DNA of 64,000 nt. It comes from Ottelia alismoides. Lineage: Eukaryota > Streptophyta > Magnoliopsida > Alismatales > Hydrocharitaceae. Shown here in pieces: positions 48,710-59,199 of this stretch; position 1 is the stretch's first letter; each line of letters starts with the position of its first letter. The DNA lies in NCBI GenBank assembly GCA_037367405.1, contig JAZKJV010000389.1, positions 124,001-188,000 on the forward strand. Reading direction: 5' to 3'. The notes under the pieces are model-generated. The model did not search any database, was not told the origin of the DNA, and saw only the letters and a program-made list of their open reading frames with translations. Position numbers and translations under genes: made by a program.

Positions 48710-51003
48710 TAGTTGGACATGCGAGCACATGGAAAGCCATTATGCAATAAATGTTATTGCAAATCATTCCATGATCTGAAGTGACGAATAACTAATTTGC
48801 ATTATAGGTCCCTTAGTACAATTAGGGTTATGTATCATGGTCATCTTTATGATCACACAACTGTTGATTCAAATGTTGAATCATAGAAGCCGGTGCTTGA
48901 ATGATATCTAAAGAGTTAGATTAAGAACTCATCAAACACCATCAAATGATTGTTAAGAGACTTAGAAGGAGATGGCAATCTTTTCTTTAAAGGTTGATAT
49001 CTGAGTGACCTCTTGATGCAGGTTCTCTACATAGGAATAGAGATTCAGAGGTGTTAGATAAGTTAGGTCAAAGAGTTGACTAAACAAGATCAAGATTATC
49101 AAGACCTACATCTATGTTGTCACGATGTAGGCACGCATCCTCTGACCAGAGACAGATGCGTTAGTATATGTTTGAGTGTCAACATTTGGCAGTCCGATAG
49201 GTTGATGGTCTAATCAAGGTCTATACACCAGCGAGCTGATGTGCATACAAGGGCATATGAGTACTCTCAAAGGAATCATACAGGTTCATTACTAAACCAG
49301 AAGACATGAGCTCACTCATGAGATATTGGGACCAAATTCTATGCATGGTCGTCTCGCTTTGGAAGCTTGACTGAATTTGTATATTTGAGATATGCTTTTG
49401 GAAAGTATATGATCAATACCTAGATATGATATAAAGAATATAGTCTAAATGAGATCTAAAACTTCGGGTTTTTTCTGGGTCTTCTAGTATACAGAATGTA
49501 CGGGTATTAGGAATACTTGAGGGTGATGTGGTCGTAAATGATTATATAACCGTGACACTACCATTCTGAGGGAGTGATGAAACAGATTTGGATTTTGTTG
49601 ATTCCTCTCAATAGAGAAGTAATCTAATCTTAGTCCAAATGTTGGGCATTGATCTGAATGTGTTTTGGATGCAATGAGAAGATTAGATTTACGTCTTTTA
49701 TTAAATCAAATACCTTTGAGAGGTCCCCTTGATCTGGATTTGAGATATAATCTCAATATCGAAGTCACTAAGCATGGAACGTATGATCGTGTTGTCTTTA
49801 TCTCCAAGTATCTGCAGAAAAAAAGCACTTTATTCTTGAAAGAGTTCAAAAAAAATCATCGTTGAAATTGTATATAAGCATTGAGAAAAATTGAAAATTA
49901 GATGTGACTTAATTATTGTGAATAATATGAATGTGATTCATATTATTCGGACACATGAGAATGTACATCTACAATTTACATTTTATATTGGATGTGTGAA
50001 TATGATTCACAATTTATCAATGACATGATTGAAATTATCACAAAATAATTTGGAATTATTTTGGTCAATAATTATGCAATAAAAGTTGTTGCATACGTGA
50101 GAGATAATGTGAGATATGAGATCACATGTTTTTGGAACGAGGAGTGCACCTTCCTAACATAGAGGGTGGACGGCCACACTTGATTTGTCAAGTTGTGGCC
50201 GTCCACTCCATGTAAGGAAGGAGGCATTCTCTCCTTCCAATTCCTTCCATGTTTTGTTACATTGATTTAAATTGAATTATATTGATTTTCAATATATATT
50301 TAATTTATTTAAAAACAATAATTTATTGTTGCAAATTTATGCAATAAAATCATGGTCATTGTTTGAAAGCACAAATCAATCTACACCATTGGATTTGTGT
50401 GCACATGGATTGTGATCCATGGACATCCAATTTAGTATAAAAGGGAGGGTAGCCCTAGCCTTTTAGTCTACAACATTATTGCAAGAGAAACTCTTTCTCT
50501 CTCTCATTCTCATAGTCGTCTACTCTCTCTTGTTCAACTAGTGATCGCCCACTTGTTGACCTAGAGAACCTCATAGTTGTTACTTCATCGTTGTGCTACC
50601 GGATCGTCTACTCGTGGATCTTCGTCTTCTTCAGTGCACCTCGCTCGTGAAGAAGGCGTGGATTTCATGAGAGAAATCAAGATATTCCAAGCTTGGATCA
50701 TCAACATGGATTGCGGGAAGCATGTGTCGCATCAACATGTCCGCAAGTGTGATCTTCGTCGAATCGGACTTGAGACAGGAGAATCTCTTACTTTAGAGAT
50801 TAATGATTACAACCACGCTTCAAAAGGTATTCCTTGTTTGTGATCTTGATGAATTGATTTGAAAAGTGTTCTCCAATAGTGTGGTTACACTTTTTTTTTA
50901 AATTCTGTTGCTGCTCGCAACTAGTATGACTAGTTGCCCTGTATCGTATTCGATGCAATCTACACGCTTTCATGATACACTAAGGACTAAACCCTAGCCT
51001 TCA
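48710..51003 (+). repeat. 3' LTR of the copia element
   Basis: Starts TAGTTGGACATGCGAG and ends AGCCTTCA. It matches 40284-42850 throughout, for example AAGCCATTATGCAATAAATG at both starts and TCGTATTCGATGCAATCTAC near both ends. The TATA box is conserved at 50436-50443. Open frames 49665-49865 and 50577-50843 are within the LTR and not genes. Confidence 0.9.
50436..50443 (+). promoter_or_regulatory. TATA box of the copia 3' LTR
   Basis: TATAAAAG in the same context as 42265-42272. Confidence 0.7.
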
Positions 51004-51008
51004 GAAGT

Positions 51009-51101
51009 AATTAATGAGTCACGATCTAACCCAATTAATTTAAATAGGCCTTAGGCCGACTCACCTCTGACCGAAGAGACCGGGCCCGATGCTCATCCCT
51101 A
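51009..51101. mobile_element. hAT-like MITE, right part (split by copia)
   Basis: Continues the GGGTC-rich element of 39653-40283 after the copia insertion. Ends GACCGGGCCCGATGCTCATC then CCTA, an inverted TAGGGATGAGC terminus, followed by TACATAAT, which matches the left flank in seven of eight bases. Confidence 0.7.
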
Positions 51102-51109
51102 TACATAAT

Positions 51110-51752
51110 ACCACAGACATAATCCCACATCTATTAATCACAACAGTGTGAGAATGGATATAGTCAACGGAATCGATTGGGCTCAAGACCAACATGTTGT
51201 GAAGGCTAGTTATCATCCATAACGGCTCATGCTGAAGCTCGGATCGTTATAAATGGTATCAAAGCATGCTCCTTCAATGGTGGAAAAGGTTACCCCAAAG
51301 ATAAAGTCACCCCAATCAAATAATAGGAGAAAAAGGTGATCTAAGAGCATGCATCCGCCACTATTAAGTCATAATAAGTAACTGGTTACATTGCAAAGAT
51401 GTTGTTCCACATATAAGTGTTAAAGATTACATCGCATACCATCTATCTAGTAATCACATATTTTTTAAAATTATTCACTCACTGAGAGAAACCGGATGGG
51501 AAACTATGTGATAGGACATCATTAAGGAGGGCGTAGAAAACTGATGACAAGATAGAAAACACAAACTAAAAAATTGTAGAAGAGGAACATTGTATCTCAA
51601 AAGTGGACAAAATGCCTCATCAAACAACATCCAAATCTTTCAAAGGCTAAACTCTGAAAGGAAAGGTCGATAACATGTGGTTAGGAAAAAAGAGAACTGT
51701 CGCAACATGAATATGAGAGGTAGACGTGCTGATGGGAGAAAAGTTGCAGCCT
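51110..51752 (+). other. gypsy LTR-end remnant with primer-binding-site match, then unassigned sequence
   Basis: TGGTATCAAAGC at 51254-51265 matches the initiator Met primer-binding site in 11 of 12 bases. It is preceded by GGCTCATGCTGAAGCTCGG ATCGTTATAAA, a pattern I know from ends of Ty3/gypsy chromovirus LTRs. No second LTR and no coding domain were found nearby. Only about 150 bp of LTR end seems present, and the sequence after 51270 is not recognisable. Confidence 0.45.
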
Positions 51753-51764
51753 ACAAGGAGCACC

Positions 51765-51861
51765 CCTTTCTTTTACTAGTTAAGGGGGAGGGTGGGGTTG
51801 GAAACTTGTTCATTGAAGTGGAAGTCCACTGCTTCAACCACTAGACTATTACAATGGATTC
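51765..51861 (-). mobile_element. short tRNA-derived SINE
   Basis: A 97-bp insertion flanked by a perfect 12-bp direct repeat, ACAAGGAGCACC (51753-51764 and 51862-51873). On the minus strand it contains TAGTCTAGTGG (51841-51851), an exact fit to the polymerase III A box TRGYNNARNGG. About 34 bp further is AGTTTCCAACCCC (near 51796-51808), close to a B box (GTTCRANNC). It ends in an A-rich tail, AGTAAAAGAAAGG. Length, box spacing, A-rich tail and long target duplication fit a plant tRNA-type SINE mobilised by LINE enzymes. Confidence 0.75.
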
Positions 51862-51883
51862 ACAAGGAGCACCTACTCGAAGA

Positions 51884-53327
51884 TAAGGTTATGCACGAGG
51901 TGGGTATCTGATCCGTTCGAATGTGCTCCGCACTGACCCCTTATTACAGGATCATAGATTGAATTGAGTTGTTCCAACAGGTATCCGAATCTAACAGATA
52001 CCCAAAATATTTGGATGGATCATGGATATCCACGGGTCCCGTGGAATCTATTCCTACATGGTTTGACCTCAACTTATTGTTCTACATCAACCGCTTTGAC
52101 AAAATCCTCATCATTGATGGTGGAGTTCCCCGCCAAGCTGCGGTTGAGATCCAGGAAGAGAGATGTGAAGTTATTTCATCCCCAATTTGACGACAATGCC
52201 ATCAAAGCTACAATTCAAATCGAGGTCCATCAACCTCGATTCGTCGTCATTTCATCTCAAATTTGGCATTATTATATGATTCATCTCGAGGTGCTATATT
52301 TGATTTTTTTGTTTTTGTTTGAGTTTTTGGAGTTAATTTCAATGATGTGCATATTACAAAATTTTAACGATTTAAATGATTTGCCATTTCATTAGTGTTT
52401 TTAGGATTGCTTTCAATGATTTCTCGATTTTAAAGTTTTGCATATTCCAAATATGTGCCCATTTCAATTATTTGCATATTGCAAAAAAATATCACTTTAC
52501 AAAGATTTGTTGAATTAACTGATTTACCGATTTATTCGAGTTTTTCGGACTGATTTCAAAAATTGAGAATTCAGTGATTTGCACATTCCAAAGATTTATC
52601 GATTTCAAAGCCTTGTTGATTTCAAACTATGAGAGGTAGAGGTGCATATTCCAAAATTTATGATTTCAATGATTTGTTGATTTTATTTAAATTTTTAGGA
52701 TTGATTTTAATGATTTGTCGATTACAATGATTTGCTAGTGCAAAGATTTGCCGATTTCAAAGACTTATTGATTTCAATTATTTGAGAAGTTCAATGACTT
52801 GTCTATAGGATTGATTTCAATGATTTGTCTATTTTATTTGAGTTTTTTGGATTGATTTCAATGATTTGCTATTTGCATTCGAGTTTTTACGATTGATTGC
52901 AATAATTTGCTAATTTCAATGATTTATGTTCTTCCCACGCGGGGGAGAAGGATTCAATCGAGGTTCTATATTACGAAGATTTGCATATTTCAATGATTCA
53001 CCAATCGAATCGATCCATATTGTTCAATGCATTTCATTTTGATTTGAATAGATCTCAATCATCAACAATTTTGATCAAGTCACGATAAACATCTTTCGGG
53101 TTGGATGGGCAATAAGATCAGTTGACCCATAAAACATCATCTAGATCTAAGGGACAATGAAATGGGTTGACCCACGGGTATCCATGGATCATAAGGTCAG
53201 AGACTCGTATGTCCGGAGCCAAAATGAGTCAGCTACACGATCCAAAATTATTTATAAGGTAACAATGGATTTAAGGTTGACCCATACAGTGAATATCCAT
53301 CTAACCCATGAACCGTGCACAACCCTA
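51884..53327. mobile_element. hAT-like non-autonomous element, 1.44 kb
   Basis: The left end TAAGGTTATGCACGAGGTGGG is comparable to the inverted right end (other strand: TAGGGTTGTGCACGGTTCATG). Flanking 8-mers CTCGAAGA (51876-51883) and CTCGATCC (53328-53335) share the first five bases only, so the duplication is decayed or partial. Inverted segments with GGGTATC.ATGGATC (51991-52050 against 53170-53200) support terminal inversion. The centre is a degenerate repeat (52380-52930). The overlapping open frames at 51964-52395 match no transposase. Confidence 0.55.
52380..52930. repeat. degenerate repeats of GATTTCAATGATTTG
   Basis: The motif (T)GATTT(C/A)AATGATTTG(C/T) and variants with AAAGATTTG recur at irregular spacing of roughly 15-60 bp, interspersed with GAGTTTTT.GGATTGATTTC. 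It looks like a decayed tandem array inside the hAT-like element. Confidence 0.65.
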
Positions 53328-54894
53328 CTCGATCCACCTTTGAACGGTGTGCAAATTAATAACCCATAGAAATACAATTAACGCAAATTTTGATACATTG
53401 AGCCTAATTATCACAATCTCCGGTCCAAGCGAATATATTATAGTGCTCCCTTGTCGTGTATAGAAAGTGAAGTACTAGTAGGGCACCATCTGTCTTTCCT
53501 TTTATATTGATCACTGTCTATATGGAGAAAGTTGATATGAATTTCCTGAGAAAGGAGTGAATCCTACAAGTGAATAGATATGGAAGGCTGTAACATCCGG
53601 ATCCGAATGAACTGAAGCTCCTGTCAAGAAAAGGATGTTGCAAGCAAGTTTGGATCTCCAAAGTGGAGATATTCAAAGGTACATATCTCTCTCCTCTTTG
53701 TTCTCATTAAAGTCAATGTTGAAGTTTCTAATTCATTTTTTTTATGTTGCTATCCATCAGGTATTTTATCTATTGTTGTATGTTAGATAAAGCCACAAAA
53801 TCCTTTCAAACTTAAAGGATCAAAGGTACAATCTTTTCCCCTCTCTTGCTGCTTTCCATGCATGGTCTTTACACATTTTGATAGTAATAGGTTGCTTGAG
53901 TGTTGTATATTCTAGATATGCTATAATTGGGTTACCATATATTATAACATGTTGGGAACAAGGGTCTTGTGGTAATCTAAAGCAATGGAAATTTGACTCT
54001 ATAATACTTGTGTATTGCATGTGGCAGAAGATAGATTACACATTCATCTAAATTCTAATTGTATATTCCTGGCTAATATGATGTGAATACATAAATAACA
54101 TCTCAATACTAATAATAGAAGTACAAATGATTCCCAAGAACATTTAAACCATTGTGAGATATACATGATGGTCGGTAAAGGCAGTGATATCATGTTCTGC
54201 ACAAGGGTCATTGGAACTAGAGTTTAATGTAAGGATATACAACACTAATGAAGCCTATAAGGTCATCATATTTATCTCTTGAGATGGTATACATAAAATC
54301 ATGATATCATCAACATCTCAAAAGACTGTTTGATTAGCTACAAGTTTATTATGCTTTAACCAGCAACAATCTTCTCTATAGCCATTACATCTAGAAAAGT
54401 AAAATAATATGTGGCTCATCTCGATGTAAAACAATCACGGTTGTGGGTATGAGTGGACCTAATCTGTCCCTCCTAAAAGAAGCAACTATGGCAGAGGTGG
54501 TCTCACCTTTCTTAGGTGTATGAAATAATATAGATAATATACTCAACTTAATATGTACCTCCTAACTAGAAGAAATCTTTGATATGGTAATCCTTTGTGA
54601 CAACACGACCTCATATGGAGATTCCAGATCCGGAAGAAATAGATCAACAATCAATGGATATCTGAACAGTCCATGTGTTGCACATATACAGACATGTGTG
54701 TAAGAATTTAGCCTTTTAAAACTAGAATTCCTAGCATAGCAATATTCAACTAAAGGTTGGGTATTCTGCTTCATTTTAAACATTAGACAAATCTGCATAA
54801 TGCAAGCAAAATTCTTCTCTTCAGAGTATAATCAACTTAAGAATCTGCCACATTTTTTCTTCATAGTTTTTGATGCACAATATCTATACCGCTG

Positions 54895-54984
54895 GAGCAT
54901 ATTCCATTTTATGACATAATCAGGAGATTATTTTCAATAGAGCATATTCCATTTTATGACATAATCAGGAGATTATTTTCAATA
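54895..54984. repeat. perfect 45-bp tandem duplication
   Basis: Unit GAGCATATTCCATTTTATGA...TTTTCAATA at 54895-54939 and 54940-54984, identical. The corresponding part of the 3' LTR lies beyond the window, so it is unknown whether the duplication is older than the insertion. Confidence 0.9.
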
Positions 54985-55844
54985 TTAAGTATTCTGAAAT
55001 CTGTTAAATATATTGTTATCAACTTATTTGGATTCTTAATCTCGAGAACAATCACAGAAGGTCTATTTCAACCTATTGAAAATGACGAAAGATAAAGAAT
55101 TTAACTATGATCCAGCTTAATGATATCAAGATCGCGTAATTAACCCAACATATTTTTTTAGGAAGGGTAGGAAGATACAAAGTAGCTAAAGGGGTATAAC
55201 TCTTGGCTGGGAGTTTGATACATCCAATTGGGAGGGTTTCTCAATATCTCTTAGTAATAGTGATAAAGAATCGAAAGATGCCTACGGTGGATAAGTAAAT
55301 AATAATCTCAATATGTTAGCATTATTAGAATGACTTGAGATCTAGTGGAAGAGAAGATTCAGGGTGAAATTTTGCAGTGCCAGGAAGGATTGCATCGACC
55401 ATCTTTTCATCTTTTGTTCATTATATTAGGGTATTTTCATACAAGAGACTTAAAAAAATTAGATCAAGAGTCTTGCCACTAAATTACGAGTTAAATAACA
55501 AAAGTAAAATTTCTACATTAAATTAAATTTAAATTCAGTTCCAATAAACAACTTATGATCTCGTGGTTTGAAAATTGAGTTCATTGAGATATTTTCATAA
55601 ATCTAGATTAATAAGCAAGCCGCCAATTGATGAGATCATCTATGATCAATGACTGAAGATCTTTGTAATCAATCATTCAAAATCACTAAAGTATGAATCA
55701 CTATTCAATATAATTATCAACAAGATACCTAGATCTGTAAAGTTGACTACATCAGAGTTCAAGAGAGGATGAGAAATTAAGTTAGTGATGATGATTCAAT
55801 GATGACTAGTAATTAAAAGTGCCAGTCATGGTAACCTTTACGCC

Positions 55845-56275
55845 TGACTGTGCGAGGGGGCGGTGACCCTCAGCTGGGCGGAAGATTAGGAAGCCCAGTT
55901 AGGGAAGCGGCCGCTTCGTGCGCGGGTCTAGGATCCCAGTCTTTTTCTCGGTTTTTCGCGAGCGCTCGCAGTTTTTACGCCTCTCTGGGATCCACGGGTT
56001 TTCTTTTAAAGACCGGTTCCGCTGACCCTTGTTCTTTAGGGTACCTAGGCTGGAGGACCCTTGGTTTTAGTTTTTTGAGCTCGTTAGCCTGTACCGGTCG
56101 GGCCAGTTTTTCTTTTAGAACGACTTTTCTAGAGAGTCTCTCTCACCCGTCTCAGTGGTGTAGTTTTGGAGTAGACCTATCCCTCTATTGGACTGCCCTT
56201 CCAATTAGAGGGCGAGACGGAAGAGCCTCTTTTATAGGCTACTTCACCGCTTGAGTTTTATTTATTTTTCGCCAA
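55845..56275. other. GC-richer island, possible organelle-derived or other insert
   Basis: About 430 bp that contrast with the AT-rich LTR around them: GGGGGCGGTGACCC, GCGGCCGCTTCGTGCGCG, TCGCGAGCGCTCGC. Plus-strand frame 55850-56254 is open for 134 codons but shows no domain I know. The right edge has a small stem, CGCCAACAGACTTGGCG (56270-56286). Composition and low repetitiveness remind me of plant mitochondrial DNA, but this is an impression. I found no target duplication. Confidence 0.4.
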
Positions 56276-57314
56276 CAGACTTGGCGATGCTACATCTGAA
56301 TCATCCATGTATACATCTGAATCCTCTATGGCTACCTCTAAATCAGTTACAGTTGAATCTGAAAAAGATACATTGAAATTGGATTGAGTCACAATTGAGT
56401 TGGCTAAAGTTGAATTACAGTTGAGTTGGTTTTCGTTGAACTAGTTACTTTTCTGCCAATAATTCCTGGCAAAGAGAAAAGACCATATCATGAAAATCAT
56501 CCTTATCAGACTATCTACTAGGCTTGAGAAAAACAACAAGAAAAGAATCAAAACCCCATATCCATCATATACTCTTACTATGATCAATCCACAAGATTCT
56601 TAAACATCTTTATAAGCATTATAGAGATAATGATTATATCAGAGTCTCATCATTCATATTCTCAAGACCAGTCAAACTTGTATTATAATTAATAGAAAGG
56701 CAATGACTTAAATATGGACCACATGATATTGGTATATAAATGATTAATGTGGATAATTAGTGGAGGATGAGTAGAATTGGGTTTTACATACCAAACAGCT
56801 TGAAAGCCTGTTTCATTGCAAGTAGCTTTAAATTTTAATTGTCAAGGCCAAATTACTTGCTTTCTTTTGGAACCACAAAATTTCCTGTTATTTTTAATTA
56901 ATTAAGATTTACTCAACATTTGTTGATGTTCTTTTCTCCCTATTCCATGGATTGCAGGCAAAATACCTGCACCGTTGTATTAAGAGAGTTGAATGTCAGT
57001 TTCTGAAGCAAAACATAGCAGGTATGTATGTTATAGTTTGTTCAAGATATTTATGCTTTTATTTCTCTTCTGATAAAATTGGGATACATGTACATAATGC
57101 AATTTCTGTTGTTACATATAAACTGATATGGAAATTTATGCAATATAACTGTGACATACTGTAGTTTTGTGGCTTACTAGTTAATTTGTGAATGTCATTC
57201 ATAAAAAAAAATTCCCTAATTTCCAGTTCCCTAATGCGATTTCTAGAGAATATGATATTACGGATGATGTGTAAACGGGTTTCCCAGATCCAAGAAGGAG
57301 CGGGCCTCACAGTT

Positions 57315-57326
57315 TGGTATCAGAGC
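57315..57326 (+). other. primer-binding site of the chromovirus
   Basis: TGGTATCAGAGC, a perfect match to the initiator Met tRNA site, three bases after the LTR end. Confidence 0.95.
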
Positions 57327-57570
57327 AGTGGTACCCCGCTACATACATTCGTAGTATTGTAGTTTGATCACATTAAATCCTCGGATTGCGACAATCCTTT
57401 GACTTATCGCGAGTCTGAAAGAGAAATATGACATTCAAAATTTATGACCACAGATGTCACTAATTGCAACTAACTTTCCATATGTATCCCAAGAAGAGAA
57501 AAAGCATAATAGAAATATTCGCGAACATCAACTATTGTAATTAAGGTTATCGGTTCTTATACAGAACCAT
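57327..57570 (+). other. chromovirus leader; gag missing
   Basis: Only about 240 bp separate the primer-binding site from protease. A chromovirus gag normally needs more than 1 kb. No gag motif or CCHC knuckle is visible, so gag has been deleted. Confidence 0.6.
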
Positions 57571-58010
57571 GGCATCTAGTGCCGACCTTTCTCTCTTTTT
57601 AATTGATTCTGGAACGATGAATGATCTTTGAACTTCTAACTTCAGTAGGTAGAGGTGCAGATGCCCTAGATCATCCTTGTCACATTATGGGCCGTGTGGC
57701 TAGTTGATCATCATAAGACTAATAGTCTGATAGCTACCAATTTTGATTGGTGGACATGAGACAATAGCAGACTGTCTGCTACTACAGCTCAATAAGTTTG
57801 ACCTAACTTTGGGTATGAATTGAATGTCAGCTCATCATGCCTTATGTAATTAATTCTTGAAGACAATTGTCTTCAAGATTCCAGACTTACCTGAGTCTAC
57901 CTATAAAGGTACATTACATGACTCCAAAATGGAGTATATCTCAGTATTGAGAACTCAAAGACTTATTGATTAGGGATGTGATTCATATCTAGCAATTGTC
58001 CGAGAGACGT
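57571..58010 (+). pseudogene. chromovirus aspartic protease, broken
   Basis: Active-site motif LFLIDSGTMNDL near 57590-57625 (DSGT; family FDLIDSGASHSFI). Later LNKFDLTLGMN and MSAHHALCN (57790-57850; family DFDLILGMDWLSxHHA), KTIVFKIPDLPESTYKGT (57865-57918) and QRLID.GCDSYLAIV (57958-58000). Order and spacing fit the Tekay/Del protease and the linker to RT. Frame changes near 57625 and 57890, plus several stops, inactivate it. Confidence 0.75.
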
Positions 58011-58700
58011 CTGGTAGAGAGCCGATGGCTCAGTACATTACGATAGTGTCAAATTACCCTAATGTGTTCGCTAATGATTTGTCAGGTTACCACCTGATAA
58101 AGAGTTCGAGTTCGAAATTACATGACTACGAGATATACAACCAATCTTGATAACTCCGTACCCCATGACACCAACCGAGTTGAGAAAGGTAAAGGTGCAG
58201 CTACATGAGTTACTTGACTTAAGTTTCGGAAGGTCGAGCACTACACCTTGGAGTGCTCCCGTTCTTTTATCAGAAAGAAAGATGGATCAATGACATTAAG
58301 CATTGATTTCATACAACTGAACAAGAAACGGTAAAGAACCATTATCCTCTGTCATACATTGATGACTCGTTCAATCAGCTACATGGATCTTTGGTATTTT
58401 CAAAGATCGATCTCCGATCTGGCTACCATTAGCTGAGGATTCAAGAGTTGGATATTCGGAAGACAACATTCAAAAGCATAAGTAGTATGTTAAGCTGAAC
58501 AAATGTGAGTTATGGTTATCCAAAACCTCATTCCTTGGACATGTCATTTCTGGAGCAGGTATGCCAGTTGACCCTACGAACATTGAGGAAGTTATGTCTT
58601 GGGAATATTCCAAGACAGTCACTCGAATTCGAAGCTTTCTTGAACTAGATAGTTATTATAGATGCTTCGTCTGTGGCTTTCCATGAGTCATTTTGACACA
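58011..58700 (+). pseudogene. chromovirus reverse transcriptase, catalytic core deleted
   Basis: Starts with VSNYPNVFANDLSG (58048-58090), then [29 protein letters not shown] (58266-58330), [10 protein letters not shown] and LRIQELDIRKTTFK (58399-58476). At about 58477 the reading jumps to KLNKCELWLSKTSFLGHVIS (58493-58552), VDPTNIEEVMSWEYSKTVT and IRSFL. The family has about 70 residues between these two blocks, including MPFGLTNAP and the catalytic FIDD box; they are gone here. The remaining sequence has several stops. Confidence 0.85.
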
Positions 58701-58719
58701 GATGAGAGTTCCTTTCATT

Positions 58720-59162
58720 GACCTTAAAGGACATTGAAAGAAAAATTGACAAATGTGCCCATTCTTGCACTTTCTTCAAACATTCAAGATTATACAGTAT
58801 ATACAAATGCTTCAAATGAATGTTTAAGAGTGGTTCTGATGCAGCAAGGTTACATGATTGTTTATGCATCACGTCAGTAGAGGCTGCATGAGCGGAATTA
58901 CTCCATCCACGACTTGGAGTTGGTAACAGTTGTCCTCGTTTTTAAGATCTAGCACCACTATCCATATGAGGTGAATTTTGATATCTTCATAGATCGCAAA
59001 AGTTTGAAGTACATCTATAATCAGAAAGAGCTAAATATGAGACAACATCGGTTGTTTGAACTACTGAAGGATTTTGAATACATGATCTCTTACCATTATG
59101 GTAAAGGAAACGTGGTGGCAGATGCGCTTAGCAGGAAAGCTCACACACATACGGCAAACTAG
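58720..59162 (+). pseudogene. chromovirus RNase H domain, broken
   Basis: DYTVYTNASNECLRVVLMQQ (58789-58848; family YTDAS, so the first catalytic D is N), IVYASRQ, NYSIHDLELVTVVLVFKI, then the open piece 58971-59162 with [38 protein letters not shown]. The family's FTDHKSL is FIDRKSL, so the D is kept and the H lost. One stop after RQ and one before HHYPYEVN. Confidence 0.85.
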
Positions 59163-59199
59163 CTATATACATGAGATATACTCGTAACCTTGACTAATT

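Larger units (their letters stand above)
40284..51003 (+). mobile_element. Ty1/copia retrotransposon, complete structure, dead
   Basis: A 10.7-kb element with two LTRs (40284-42850 and 48710-51003), a primer-binding site for initiator Met tRNA next to the 5' LTR, gag, integrase and RT remnants in copia order (integrase before RT), and a polypurine tract before the 3' LTR. The 5-bp target duplication is GAAAT (40279-40283) and GAAGT (51004-51008), one mismatch. The LTRs differ at many positions and in length, so the insertion is old. The domain sequences (YDET..S.AMLRSIRILL in RT) look closest to the Tork/Angela part of copia, but lineage is inferred. It sits inside a hAT-like MITE. Confidence 0.9.
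53589..57311 (+). repeat. 5' LTR of a Tekay/Del-type chromovirus
   Basis: Starts TGTAACATCCGGATCCGAATG and ends GGGCCTCACA, three bases before the primer-binding site. The same start recurs at 63922 as the 3' LTR, nearly identical over the 79 bases visible. About 3.7 kb. It contains a 45-bp tandem duplication (54895-54984) and a GC-richer island (55845-56275). Its end (AAACGGGTTTCCCAGATCC... GGGCCTCACA) follows the usual pattern of this LTR type. The rest (53830-55820, 56280-56950) has no recognisable features; open frames are short. Confidence 0.85.

Noticed and set aside
55850..56254. 134-codon open frame as a gene
   Set aside because: No domain, no start context, no codon pattern I can support. 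Kept only as a compositional island.
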